Below are positions 24,030 to 36,322 of a stretch of 64,000 nt of DNA, in pieces; within the stretch, counting starts at the first letter, position 1, and every line of letters starts with the position of its first letter. The stretch comes from Diogma glabrata (lineage: Eukaryota > Arthropoda > Insecta > Diptera > Cylindrotomidae), in assembly GCA_963693315.1 (NCBI GenBank), contig OY856187.1, positions 73,157,113 through 73,221,112 on the forward strand. The letters are read 5' to 3'. The notes beneath the pieces are model-generated. The model saw nothing but the letters and a program-made list of their open reading frames with translations, was not told where the DNA came from and made no database searches. A program made the position numbers and the translations under genes.

Positions 24030-25866
24030 TTTAGTATTTAGATTAATGCAAACAAAAATTAACAATTAATTCCTTAGAGAGGAATATAATGAAATTCAAA
24101 ACAGGGAGGAGTGCTGGGAGAAGGAATGGATAAGGAGGGATGTGGTAGAAGGAATAAGAGGAGGGTGGGAAGGAAAATGGAGAAAGGCGAAAATACGACT
24201 CGAAACAAAGGGTAGAATACAGTAAAGATGAAGAGGAGGGTCATCAAGAGACAGAGGTTTAGAGAAAGAGAAGGTAAAAAAAATAGAGTGATAGAGAAAA
24301 TAAAGATGGAAAGTAAAGGAAGAGCTTGTGAGCGAAAACATGTGACTATACAATATTGAGAAAGGTGTGGACATTTATTTTGAACACAGTTAAGCACACA
24401 GCACAATATACAATATTGAGAAAGGTGTGGACATTTATTTTGAACACAGTTAAGCACACAGCACAGCACAGTTAAGTTAAATTTCTTTAGATCGGTAGGT
24501 AAATTGTTGAAGAGCTTAGAGGTGCGGATTGAGTACGAAAGAGCCCAAGAGTTGCAAGAAACAGATGGTAATATTATTGTTTGTACTCGGCGAGAAGGAC
24601 ATAAAGAAAACCAGTGCAACATAAAGCCGGACAATGAAATTTAAAGATTTTAAAAAAGAGTAGCAGTAGGCGAGAAGAAATATGATTAGAAAAGGAAGTA
24701 CCAAGAAGGTAAAAGGCAAATCTAGAAACGTGTTGACGAGTTTTGAGGTTGCAAACAAAACTACTCAGTTGAAAGATTTGGTAAGACGAGACAGTCCCTC
24801 CAATGTACACCCCGAATAAATTTCGATTTCCTTAGTTAAAAATAGGCATAACTAAAGCTTGAACGAGTAGCTTCCTAATATGCAAGGGGAGAAAATGGTT
24901 TAGCTTGTAGAGCTTCTTCATTGTTGCAGTAGCTCGGCCTATGACATAGTTGATGAGGCTCCCATGAAAGGTCCCGGTCTATAATAACCCCAAGATTTTT
25001 AGCATGTTGAACGAAATTTATAGGAATGCCACAAAGAGAGACGCCATATCCATGATTGCGAAGGGAGAGAGGGCAGTTGAAAACTATGGCATGTGATTTA
25101 GTGTGGTTCAGAGCAAGCATATTGCGTTGAGCCCAGTCAGAGATATTAGACAGTTCGTTGTCAATCTCCATGAAATATCGCTGAAGGTCAGGGATTTGAA
25201 GAGCATATGTACAATTTGAACATCATCCGCGAACAGATAAAGGCTAGAATAGTTAACTGCTGAGGTAATATCATTGATGTAAATAGAAAAAAGAAGTGGA
25301 CCAAGGATGGAGCCTTGAGGAACACCCTTAACGACAGGGATGAAACATGAAGATAGGCCACCAGAAGTCACACATTGAGATCGTCCAGAAAGGTAGGAGA
25401 AAATTAAGTTGCAAGCACAGGAGGCGAAACGAAAGTGAGTTTTGAGTTTGAAAATAAGAATAGTATGATCTATAGAATCGAAAGCCTGGGTAGAGTCAAG
25501 GAGAAGGAGAATAGAGACTAACTTTTTATTTATATTCTTGCGCAGTCAATCTGTGATGTCGATTAGCGTGTGAGTTGTACTGAAATGATTACAAAAACCA
25601 GATTGATGATCAGAAAGGAGATTATTAGTAGAAATATGTTCAATGATCTGATTTTTGATAACCTTCTCAAAGATCTTTGAAAGAGCAGGCAAGACACTGA
25701 TGGGACGATAGTCTTCACTACCCTTCATAGGAATAGGACAGACGGTAGCAAATTTCCACGAAGAAGTTAAGGAGGAGGTCATTAAAATATGGTTAATAAG
25801 ATGGAGGATATGTGGAAGGATTAAAGGGAAGAGAATTTTAAGGAATTTGATAGGAATGCCGTTAAT
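24030..25866 (-). mobile_element. LINE fragment with reverse transcriptase core, decayed
   Basis: On the minus strand the RT order is preserved across several frameshifts: GINGIPIKFLKILFP (25866), SSWKFATVCPIPMKGSEDYRPISVL, then GFCNHFSTTHTLIDI, GVPQGSILGPLLFSIYIND (about 25310), the catalytic FADDVQI (about 25230), ISDWAQRNMLALNHTKSHA, and IRTSKLFNNLPTDLKKF near 24490. It belongs to the Jockey/CR1 broad group by motif style. The 5' endonuclease region is absent, so it is 5'-truncated. Frame changes near 25540 and in 25110-25230, with others downstream, inactivate it. It is distinct from the shorter fragment at 22.6-23.6 kb and in the same orientation. Confidence 0.88.
24351..24470. repeat. 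60-bp tandem duplication inside the LINE 3' region
   Basis: CAATATTGAGAAAGGTGTGG begins at 24351 and again at 24411, followed by the same 40 bases both times. It explains a duplicated peptide in the minus-strand frame. Confidence 0.95.
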
Positions 25867-26779
25867 ACTAAATAAATATAATAATTTTTTTAAATCACTA
25901 AAATAAATTATTCAAATTGTCCGTTTGTTTTTTGTGTATGTTTTCAATAACATCAAAAAAAATTCTTTCGCTATGTGCGATTTTAAATGAAAATAAAATA
26001 TAAAGTGATATTATCCCGAAAAGTTAAATGAAGTCATTTAAGAAAATGTTAAACTACTTTTTCACCCACAATTTTTTTATTCTTTGTTTATTATGATTAT
26101 CATTTAATAAAGTTTCGCTTCGTTTGTTATTATTCATTAAACATGCGGCTAATATTTGTGTGCACATATGTGCTAAAGCGTTATACAACATGTGCACAGT
26201 ATGGTGCACATCATGTGCATAACATGTATTATGCACAATTTTGTGCACGGGGATTTTGTAACATGCAATGTATATTTCTTCACGCTGTGTTTTCAAAATT
26301 GTTTTACGGGAATAGGGTTCATGTTTTTAAACAAAGTTCTAAAAATATCCTATCCCATATACATATTATTTATTTTGCTGACGTAACTGTAATTAATAAG
26401 AATGATGTCAGTTTAACTAAGGTAACCAGACGTACTTCTTTCGGTAATACAGTACTTATTTGAGAGGTTTAGCACCACTCTATTTCTGTGCTCTTTTTGT
26501 ACTTTTTTTATGGTTCTTCTTATCCTGCAGGAATTTTTTATAAACTAAAAGTCTAAGCATGTAAATTGTTTATCTATGCTTCCGATTTTGTTCACCTTTA
26601 CTAGCTCAATCGCCAGTATAAAAAAAGTCTGCGTTTGTTTCAGTATTATTTGTATTGCAAGCCAAGAAATAAATTGTTCTTGTGTCCGTTATATACCTAT
26701 AAGTTCGATTTGTTTGCAAACTGTTTGCAAACCAAATTTATTACGAATTAGTTTAATAAAAAGTGTTGTGTAATAGGTA
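25867..26779. other. AT-rich sequence with a GTGCAC-rich patch
   Basis: No credible gene. Between 26157 and 26262 the motifs TGTGCACA, ATGTGC, GTGCACAT and TTGTGCAC recur in both orientations. ORFs there are by-products of this patch. Confidence 0.4.
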
Positions 26780-27235
26780 TTACGAAATGTGTCACAACAA
26801 CATTTATGGCACATGATTTTCACAAACTGAACCAAAAATGAGAGATGTGAAAAAGCCCACTTTTTACCAAACCAAATTTCTGCAGGTGTTTTGTTTGCAA
26901 ATTGTTTACCAATGAAATGAATGAACGATTTCTAATACAATTTTTATACAAAACCGCTTCGTTCCAAAATTAACGTTCAGATACTGCGTTAATTTCAGGA
27001 TTATATGGCACAGGATACTTCAATTGAATACCCTTATCAATACAAAAAGATTTAAATGCCTTTGAGCAGTATTAGCCGCAATTATCAAACTGCAATTTTT
27101 CAATTCTTTGTCCATGTTGCGCCTCAGCCATAGAAACATATTGTAGAAATTGATGGAAAATTTCACTTTTCTGCTTCGTGCAGTAAACCATTGATGCACG
27201 TCAAAAATCAACAATCGATGCGAAATAAACAACCG
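26780..27235 (-). pseudogene. Copia-type pol (integrase) remnant
   Basis: Minus-strand blocks in order: FHQFLQYVSMAEAQHGQRIE, then KLQFDNCG-stop-YCSKAFKSFCIDKGIQLKY, PYNPEINAVSER, and after a frame change NKTPAEIWFGKKWAFSHL. These match the copia integrase catalytic region (FDNGGEY, PYNPxxNGVSER) and the following KTPAEIWFGKKP block. Frameshifts and stops destroy it. It differs in sequence from the copia copy at 54.4 kb, so it represents another lineage. Confidence 0.75.
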
Positions 27236-27460
27236 CATTTATGTACCTTTTGAGACCTAGGACCCACAACAATACGCGTTCGTGTGGATGGACGCAACAG
27301 TTAAATCTGATAGGTTCAGATTGTATTTATTTATTTATTGAAGGCACTCGTGACTCGATGGTTCGGGCAAAACATTCCATTTGTACGATGTACGGACAAA
27401 GAAGTTTCTCTGCATTCCGTCAGTATGACAGTAAGTGATATCGACACTTTGCCTGTACAC

Positions 27461-27627
27461 TGCAAATCAATTGACGAAAGAAACGGGGAAAATCATTGAA
27501 TATTGAATATTGAACAGTATCAAATATATACAATCATAAAAAATGATGCAAATCAATTGACGAGTGAAACGGGGAAAAACATTGAATATTGAATATTGAA
27601 CAGTATCAAATATATACAATCATAAAA
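27461..27627. repeat. 86-bp tandem duplication
   Basis: GCAAATCAATTGACGA begins at 27462 and 27548 and is followed in both by AACGGGGAAAA, CATTGAATATTGAATATTG and AACAGTATCAAATATATAC. Only a few substitutions separate the units. Confidence 0.9.
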
Positions 27628-29653
27628 TAGTTAGTTTTTTTAAAAATTTTTTGTAGATAAACCGAAATAAATGAATAATAATCATAATAATAATATTCTT
27701 GAAGGTTGCTTTAATTTCCATATTTTAATGCGATTTTAATTATTTCAGTATCCCTAATGCATTACAAACTTAAGAGCACAACACAATTAACAATTTAATT
27801 AATTATTGTTTTCAAAAATTCACTTTTAAAACACTTTTAATTGCAATCAAAATAACCAAATTTGCAAGGAAAATCAATCAATTTTGATTATGAGATGTCA
27901 AAATATTTTCGGTAAAAAACTCTATAGTAGAATTTTTTTACCAATGAATACAAAAATTGGTTGTTGTGCGCATATTCATATGCGCATGTGCGAATATTCA
28001 GTGTCTCAGATTAAAATATTAAAAAAAACTGTTGGGGTTCTATTGAAATAGACAAAAAAAACGCATAAAATTAATAAATCACTATTGAAATTCAACCAAT
28101 TATAATAGAAACTAGTAAAAATAATAATAATTTTTTATGTAGTATAACAAAATTTTGATAATTAAAAATAATTATAATAAAAATAACGACCTCTATGTAA
28201 ACAAATGTCACAACAAACAAATTGTACGAACTAGGAGTAAAAATTTAACTAATGTAATCGTTTTCAAAACAAATTTAGCCCAAAATAAATAATACATCTG
28301 TTTTGCTTCTCTGTCTCATCTTTTATCTCTTGCTGCGTGGTATCTATCAAAAATTCATTGGGACATAACACTTTTGATTCTCATAACGTAACACTTAGCC
28401 CCATATTTTTAAACGAGGATAAATCATCGGATTAATCCGTGGTTTTCGAAAATCCACTGTTTTGATTAAGGCTATTTTTGGTAATTATATAAAGATGTTT
28501 AGATCTATGGATGTTTTGTGGTATTTTTGAATGGAGCTAAAATCTTCGATGTTCGATATCGAATTTTGCATTAAAACTGCTTGTTGGGACACTAGTCATT
28601 TTTTTAATTTTCCCAGTAATATTGTTTTTTGAATTTTTTTCCCAGAAATATTTATTTTTGTATTATATTGCCCGCTGTACTCTGACTTATTCCTATTAAA
28701 TCACAGATTATCAATTGACACGACCCGTTGCATAATACCCCAAACATAACAATATTTGTTGTATCGTGGTCAAAGGAAACCTGTGGCGAACATTTAAATT
28801 TAAAAAAATGTTTTTAAAATGTTAATTGTAGCAAGCGATTTTTTTTATCGTTTAAAATTTAAAAAAAAAACAAAATAGTTTTGAGTTCTGGTTTTTTTTT
28901 TTGAATAAAGTTTGTTTTTTTAAATCTTAATAAATGATTAAAAATTCCCTTATTATATTTTATCCTAAAAAATGGGTTTGATTTATAAAATCTGCTTATC
29001 TCTTCTGTGTTGTTTATTGTATTCTAAATTAATATAAAACTTATTTTAATACTTGAAATACAAGTGAAATAAAATGAAGAGTTGATTATAATATTTGTGA
29101 AGGTTAATAGCAATGAAGCATTCCAAACCCTTTCTATTATAAGCGTCAACAAATAGAATCTCAACTATATAATATAACACTACTATACACTTGCAACAAA
29201 TTAAATTAATTGTCAATCATATCTAAAATTTTGCATGTTTAACTTAAAGCAATATTTTATCAACTGGATCGTCAGTAACCAGAACTTAATTTAACTGGAT
29301 TAACAACAACTACCAAAATTCTATAAAAATAAATAAATCAAAATACTACAATTTGGAGGATCTCTTGAACGCTTTGCAAAACCATACAGCAGGAAATTCT
29401 AGCTATTGGTTTTCTAATTACTCTACTGTGCTTAAAATTATAGCGTGAACTAATAGGTAGCTATAGATCGAATTATTATATAGCACGTATATATACAAGC
29501 TATATACCCACGAAAGTCTAGTGGTTCAGTCATTTTTTATTATGCTTTCTAAATAATGAACTCCTTCTTTAGAAAACCTGAATCGCATCCTAAACTCTTG
29601 CGCATTATAATATTCCGTATCCATCCCTTCTTGAAATATTTTTGGTTGTGTTA
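27628..29653. other. AT-rich intergenic sequence, no gene seen
   Basis: No coding frame or element boundary recognised. Confidence 0.5.
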
Positions 29654-29692
29654 GGGTCCGTTTATGTTGAAGCTTCGATAAACGAGTCAAGC
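29654..29692 (+). repeat. Terminal repeat of a MITE family (left end)
   Basis: GGGTCCGTTTATGTTGAAGC followed by TTCGATAAACGAGTCAAGC. Inverted relatives end at 38093 and 39177, and another forward relative begins near 37811. The hAT element at 29.7-37.8 kb therefore inserted into an older MITE of this family. Confidence 0.7.
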
Positions 29693-30374
29693 AGTGATAA
29701 AAGCGTTGAATAGCGCTATTATAAGGTGACCATCCGTCCTCTTTTGAAGAGGACAGTCCTCTTTTTTGCCCGACTGTCCTCTTTAAAAAACTTGTCCTCT
29801 TTTTGTTCTCTTTTTTTAGTTTTTGAATCTTTTGTCCTCTTTTCTGGTTATTGGTAATTTAAAATTAAGGTTGTTACAATTCCTCTTAAAAGTCATAAAA
29901 TTACAAAAAAAAACATTGTAAATTATATTTCTACTAAAGTTTCAAATCTGGTGTTCAAACTTAGAACTGTCTCTATTGTATAACCGTGTAACTCAGCCTT
30001 TATGCAAAAAAAATCATATGCAGCAGCGCCTCGTGTGGATATGGTAATAGGCGAAAAGTTTTTTTATTTGTGATTACCAGCGAAATATAACGAAAGTGCA
30101 AACGAGTAAAATCTAAAAATAGTGCTAAAATAAAAAATACTGAAATAAAAAAATTTTTATATTGAGTATAAAATAATAAAATAAATTAGATACTGAATCA
30201 AAACAACCAAAATATTTTAATATTTTATATATTGACGGTTGGTTTTTGAAGGTTGTTGTATTTGATGTTCACAAATAAACTTTGAATTGAAATTATTTCT
30301 ATTATTGTTATATTTTTTTCTAGGTAACGAATCATACTTTATTTAATTTTAAGGTACCCAAGCTAAAGGTAAAT

Positions 30375-31506
30375 ATGAGTGCCCCAAAAAAGAGAAAGGT
30401 GGTTTTAAATGAATTACACAAAAAAGAGTTTCCTCATATCCCCTTCCGAAGTTAAGTGCATTATTTGTGGTAATAGTTTTTCCATTGGTAATAAGGGAAA
30501 GGGTGACATAGTGCAGCATAACAATAGTTCTCAACATAAAAAATATGAAAGTGCTGCAGCTTCAAGTTCAAAAATTACTCTATTTACGAGAACTTTACAA
30601 ATGGGAATTTCTGAAACAAAACTAGCTGTAGCAGAACTCATATTTTATTATCATAAAGTGATGCATAATCATTCGTATCGAAGTATGGACTGCACAAGTC
30701 ATTTAATTCAAAATTTATGGGAAAAAAATATGGATGTGCTAGAACAAAATCAAATTCAATTGTGCGAAATATTTTGTTTCCTTATGCCCAACAAGTTGTA
30801 AAAAAAGCTTTAGATACTAGCGCATTTGTTACAATCTTATCAGATGCCTCAAATCATAAGGCTACAAAGATGTATCCAATTGTTATTCAATATTTCAACA
30901 TTGAATTTGGTGTTCAAACGAAAGTATTGGATCTCTCATGTATAAAAGGCGAAACTTCTGACATACTATCAGATCATATTTACAAAACGTTAGTAAAAAC
31001 TAACATTACTACTAAAATAGTAGCTATATCCGCCGACAATACAAATACCAATTTTGGCGGTCTTCGTAGAAAAGGAACCCAAAATGTGTATGTTAAACTT
31101 CAACAGTTATTAAAGAGGGATATATTAGGAATTGGCTGTAATGCTCACATTGCTTCAAATGTTATAAATACGGCAGCTGGTCAGTTGCCAATAGATGTAG
31201 AAGTAATTTTACCTAAAATCTATCTCTGTTTTAGAAATTTTACTGTTCGTACAGAGTCCTTAAAAGTTTTTTGTGAGGAAAACAATGTTGAGTATAAAAA
31301 ACTACTTGGTTATTCTAGCACGAGATGGTTGGCAATATCCAATGCTATCGAACGAGTGATACTTTTGTTTAGCCCACTAAAATCATTTTTTTTGAGTCAA
31401 AACCATATACCAAATATTTTAAAAGTTTTTTTAAAAAGGAGGAGACTCCAATTTATTTAAAATTTGTGCACAACATGGCCGAAATGTTTAAAATTACTAT
31501 TTTGAA
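30375..31506 (+). pseudogene. hAT transposase, N-terminal two thirds
   Basis: The likely start at 30375 reads MSAPKKRKVVLNELHKKEFP, whose PKKRKV matches a classical nuclear localisation signal. A frame change soon after leads to a BED-like zinc finger, VKCIICGNSFSIG followed by IVQHNNSSQHKK (C-x2-C ... H-x4-H spacing approximate). A second frame change near 30725 leads to YAQQVVKKALDTSAFVTILS, then ISADNTNTNFGG, ILGIGCNAHI and GYSSTRWLAI, all hAT catalytic-region landmarks. A third frame change lies near 31430 in a poly-T run. The coding sequence is cut at 31506 by the PLE insertion. At least three frame lesions plus the insertion mean it is inactive. The same family is seen decayed at 3.9-4.9 kb. 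Confidence 0.88.
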
Positions 31507-31622
31507 TAATTGAAATTGTTGAGTCGGAGTGACGTGAATAATCCATAATATATGTTTTAAATATTTTTAATAATTACAAAAACAAAAACACCAATTTTTA
31601 TTCACTTATTTTTTATTAACGA

Positions 31623-31656
31623 CGGTTTCGATTTTCAAAAAATCATCGACAGGTTT
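31623..31656 (-). ncRNA. Hammerhead-like motif at the 3' end of the minus PLE copy
   Basis: On the minus strand: ACC-TGTCGATGA-TTTTTTGAAAAT-CGAAAC-CG. It lacks one C relative to the other two PLE copies (which read CCGGTCG), so the closing helix is weakened. Confidence 0.45.
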
Positions 31657-32039
31657 AATTTGCAATTAAAAATTATAATGAAATTACCAACTATATATAC
31701 TAAATTTACAAGTTATAAAAACAGAATTAAGAGCTAAGTAATAAACAAGGGGGAGGGGTAAAACTTAAAATTTAACTATTTAAACAAAAAATATAAAAGT
31801 AAAAAAATAAAAAACTATACAAAATAAGGGGTAAATTACTAATTACGGGAGGGCGGTGATTTATATTTTAAATGGTTATAAAAGTAATTAAAATAAACAA
31901 ACGTAAAAATAAATAAAGATCATGTAAAAATAAACAAACAACGAGAAAAAATAAATTAAACTTATTGAAGAATGGAAAAACCTAATTAACAATTTTTTTA
32001 AACATAACTTAAATATTAAATAAATTTTATAAGCTAGAT

Positions 32040-34466
32040 TTACAGATTTAAATTGAACAATGGTGATAATATTTTGGCTTCTTCTAAATTCATCAAATTA
32101 GGTTGATTTGTTATATAGTATGATTCGTATGCATCTAATTTAAAATGTTGTTGTACAATTTTTATTAATTTAGAGTTATTTTCATCAATATTGTGTTGTT
32201 TTTCCAACATGTGTTCTGCTACGCTAGATTTGTTCGGATGGTTTTTGATTACTGCTTTTATTATACCTTGTTTTGAACTCTCGAGATGTTTGGCCTACGT
32301 ATATTGCATCACAATTTTCACAACCTATTTGGTAAATTGCCGATTTAGTATTTTCTGGATCTTTGTCTTTGTAATTATGTATAGATTTTTTTAAACTTGT
32401 TAAAGGGCGAGTTACTAGTTCTATATCATGTTTAGCGAAGATTTTTTGTAATTTATTGGTTATGGTTGGGTAATATGGAACGCTAATTCTTTTTTTAATT
32501 TTATTTTCTTTTTGTAGAGGTGTCAGTATAGATATTTGTGTTTTGGAAAATTTTTTCCTATGGGTTTTTATAATTTGTTCTGCAAAATCTTTTGTGTATC
32601 CATTGGCTATTGCAGTTTCTATAATATACATTTCTTCTTTTTTAAATTCTTCTATATCCATCGGTATATTGAACAAACGGTGTGCCATTATGTGAAACGC
32701 AGCTTTCTTGTGTGTTATATGGTGAAATGAGTCTGCAACTATAAAACGGTTTGTGTTGGTAGGTTTTCTATATATTCCAAATTTAATTTGTTGGTTGGGT
32801 AATTTAATTATTTTTGTATCTAAAAAACTTAATGTGTTGTTCTCTTCTATTTCTTTGGTAAATTGTATGTTTGGATGAATGGAATTTAAGGTTGTAAATA
32901 AATCATCTATTTGTGTTCTATTGACTATTGCAAAGATATCATCTACATATCTTAGCCAGATTCTGGGTGCATTTGCTCTTGTTTCTAAAAATTCCTTTTC
33001 TAGATGACTCATGAAGATATTACTTAAATATGGTGCTAATTTACTTCCCATCGAAGTTCCTGATATTTGTTTATAATATTTATCTCGAAATTGAAAATAA
33101 CTTTGTTCCATACATGTAGATACTATTTTTAGATAAACTTTTATTTTAGTTGGTGGTACGCTATGCTTCAAAAGGTGTTCTTCAAGGTATTCTAATGATC
33201 TATCGGAATACTGGGGAATAACGCTGTCACATCAAATGACACCATTATCTCGTCAGCATTTATTGTTACATTTTTTAACTCTTCAACTAACTGTAATGAA
33301 TTTTTTATGCTTTTTCCTTTTGGGGGTGGGATTTGGTTTAGTTCTTTCAACACCCATTTTGCCATGTTTTCTGTTGGTGTATTTATATTGGAACATACAG
33401 GTCTCATTTTATTTCCTGCTTTGTGAATTTTTGGTAATGCGTATAATTTAGCTATTTTTGGACTTGTTACATTGAAAATATATTTTAATTTAGGTTCTTC
33501 TAACAAATTTGTTATTTCTTTTGTGACATCTTTTGCATGTTCAATCATTGCTGCAAGAGGGTTTCTGGGGTTTCCGTTTTTCCAAATGATTTCAACATAT
33601 GGTCCTTCTTCTATCGTTTGCAATACTCTTTCATCATATGTTGTTTTATCTAAAATTACTATTGCGTTTCCTTTATCAGCTTTTGTAAAAACAACATCAT
33701 CCATGTTCTTTAATGATTTTAATGTAGATTGTGTGTTTGTTGTTAATTTAGGATTCTTTAATTCTTTTTTTAATATATCTTTTGTATGAAACCTGACGTT
33801 GTTTTTAACTAAATTTGAACATTTAGAAATTCCTGTTTCAATATCTACTACTATTTCTTCTATAGGTGCTTGGTTTGGTTTTGTAGCATAATTGAGGCCA
33901 TTATTCAGTAAAGTTAACTGTTTTGATGTGAATTCCTTAGATGAATTATTAATGACAAAATTTTCAATTTGTGGAACAACCTGTTTTCTATTGATGAATT
34001 TTATGGAATTTGATTTGATTAGTTGCTTTATTTTCTTTCTCTGAATTGTGTTGATCCTTTTGTAAGTTATATGAACTCTTCTTTGAACATATATATCAAA
34101 TTCTATCCCAAAACAGTTAAATATGATATTATCTGTGTAGTAAGTTGATAAAATTTTTTTATGAATGACGTACAAGTTTGATTCTATTGTAGACAGCTTA
34201 ATATATTTTTCTCTTAACTCTGCTTTTAACCATTATTTGTCAGTTTGTGGTTTTAATTTGTTTGTTATCTTGTTATCTACCGCGAATGTTACTTTTATAA
34301 AAGATGGAAACACTTTATTTTTTATACATTTTTGTAAAAATTTTATATGTAATTTTTGGGTAACCATTTTCATTTTCAACTGCACATATTTGTTCAACTC
34401 CTTTTTTTGGATGGTATCCATATCAATAATTGAAATTGTTGAGTCGGAGTGACGTGAATAATCCAT
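32040..34466 (-). pseudogene. Penelope-like RT/GIY-YIG protein, minus copy
   Basis: Starts MDYSRHSDSTISIIDMDTI at 34466. An in-frame TAA near 34233 is followed in the same frame by the rest of the N-terminal region. RT landmarks follow: FTKADKGNAIVILD, LYALPKIHKAGNKMRPVCS, motif A VSFDVTALFPSIP, then after a 4-nt deletion near 33185 (compared with the plus copy) SGTSMGSKLAPYLSNIFMS and the catalytic RYVDDIFAI. The C-terminus carries a GIY-YIG endonuclease module, AIYQIGCENCDAIYVGQTS. A frameshift right after REFKTR also occurs in the plus copy; the shifted frame continues to LSPLFNLNL and a stop at 32040. One nonsense codon and two frame lesions: inactive. Confidence 0.88.
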
Positions 34467-34535
34467 AATATATGTTTTAAATATTTTTAATAATTACAAA
34501 AACACCAATTTTTATTCACTTATTTTTTATTAACG

Positions 34536-34569
34536 ACCGGTTTCGATTTTCAAAAAATCATCGACAGGT
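34536..34569 (-). ncRNA. Hammerhead-like motif upstream of the minus PLE ORF
   Basis: Minus strand: ACC-TGTCGATGA-TTTT-TTG-AAAA-TCGAAAC-CGGTCGTTAATAA. GATGA and GAAA flank a 4-6 bp helix, and ACC/GGT can close the outer helix, extendable by ATTAA/TTAAT. It lies about 70 bp before the first codon of the minus ORF. Confidence 0.5.
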
Positions 34570-34611
34570 TTAATTTGCAATTAAAAATTATAATGAAATT
34601 ACCAACTATAT

Positions 34612-36322
34612 ATACAACAAACACACAATCTACATTAAAATCATTAAAGAACATGGATGATGTTGTTTTTACAAAAGCTGATAAAGGAAACGCAATAGTA
34701 ATTTTAGATAAAACAACATATGATGAAAGAGTATTGCAAACGATAGAAGAAGGACCATATGTTGAAATCATTTGGAAAAACGGAAACCCCAGAAACCCTC
34801 TTGCAGCAATGATTGAACATGCAAAAGATGTCACAAAATAAATAACAAATTTGTTAGAAGAACCTAAATTAAAATATATTTTCAATGTAACAAGTCCAAA
34901 AATAGCTAAATTATACGCATTACCAAAAATTCACAAAGCAGGAAATAAAATGAGACCTATATGTTCCAATATAAATACACCAACAGAAAACATGGCAAAA
35001 TGGGTGTTGAAAGAACTAAACCAAATCCCACCCCCAAAAGGAAAAAGCATAAAAAATTCATTACAGTTAGTTGAAGAGTTAAAAAAATGTAACAATAAAT
35101 GCTGACGAGATAATGGTGTCATTTGATATGACAGCGTTATTCCCCAGTATTCCGATAGATTTATCATTAGAATACCTTGAAGAACACCTTTTGAAGCATA
35201 GCGTACCACCAACTAAAATAAAAGTTTATCTAAAAATAGTATCTACATGTATGGAACAAAGTTATTTTCAATTTCGAGATAAATATTATAAACAAATATC
35301 AGGAACTTCGATGGGAAGTAAATTAGCACCATATTTAAGTAATATCTTCATGAGTCATCTAGAAACGGAATTTTTAGAAACAAGAGCAAATGCACCCAGA
35401 ATCTGGCTAAGATATGTAGATGATATCTTTCCAATAGTCAATAGAACACAAATAGATGATTTATTTAAAACCTTAAATTCCATTCATCCAAACATACAAT
35501 TTACCAAAGAAATAGAAGAGAACAACACATTAAATTTTTTAGATACAAAAATAATTAAATTACCCAACCAACAAATTAAATTTGGAATATATAGAAAACC
35601 TACCAACACAAACCGTTTTATAGTTGCAGACTCATTTCACCATATAACACATAAGAAAGCTGCGTTTCACACAATGGCACACCGTTTGTTCAATATACCG
35701 ATGGATATAGAAGAATTTAAAAAAGAAGAAATGTATATTATAGAAACTGCAATAGCCAATGGATACACAAAAGATTTTGCAGAACAAATTATAAAAACCC
35801 ATAGAAAAAAATTTTCCAAAACACAAATATCTACACTGACACCTCTACAAAAAGAAAATAAAATTAAAAAAAGAATTAGCGTTCCATATTACCCAACCAT
35901 AACCAATAAATTACAAAAAATCTTCGCTAAACATGATATAGAACTAGTAACTCGCCCTTTAACAAGTTTAAAAAAATCTATACATAATTACAAAGACAAA
36001 GATCCAGAAAATACTAAATCGGGAATTTACCAAATAGGTTGTGAAAATTGTGATGCAATATACGTAGGCCAAACATCTCGAGAGTTCAAAACAAGGTATA
36101 ATAAAAGCAGTAATCAAAAACCATCCGAACAAATCTAGCGTAGCAGAACACATGTTGGAAAAACAACACAATATTGATGAAAATAACTCTAAATTAATAA
36201 AAGTTGTACAACAACATTTTAAATTAGATGCATACGAATCATACTATATAACAAATCAACCTAATTTGATGAATTTAGAAGAAGCCAAAATATTATCACC
36301 ATTGTTCAATTTAAATCTGTAA
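34612..36322 (+). pseudogene. Penelope-like RT/GIY-YIG protein, plus copy (5'-truncated)
   Basis: Begins in mid-protein at TNTQSTLKSLKNMDDVVFTK, so the N-terminal third is missing. A TAA near 34839 replaces the Glu of the minus copy (VTKEITN). An extra A in a poly-A run near 35085 shifts the frame at VEELKK. From 35113 to 36138 the frame is open: VSFDMTALFPSIPIDLSLEY, SGTSMGSKLAPYL, RYVDDIFPI, and the GIY-YIG module GIYQIGCENCDAIYVGQTSR. The frameshift after REFKTR is shared with the minus copy. The continuation VAEHMLEKQHNIDENN...LSPLFNLNL ends at 36322. It is near-identical to the minus copy over the shared part, so the two are of similar age. Confidence 0.88.

Noticed and set aside
24074..24374. 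Pyrimidine-derived Leu/Phe/Ser-rich ORFs on the minus strand
   Set aside because: They lie in the purine-rich 3' untranslated part of a LINE; overlapping frames look alike and have no domain.
26143..26463. 106-codon Cys/His-rich ORF
   Set aside because: Composition comes from the GTGCAC-rich patch; Cys and His spacing fits no zinc finger.
33236..33789. Plus-strand ORFs opposite the Penelope-like gene
   Set aside because: Antisense shadows of the minus-strand RT frame; mirrored again opposite the plus copy.
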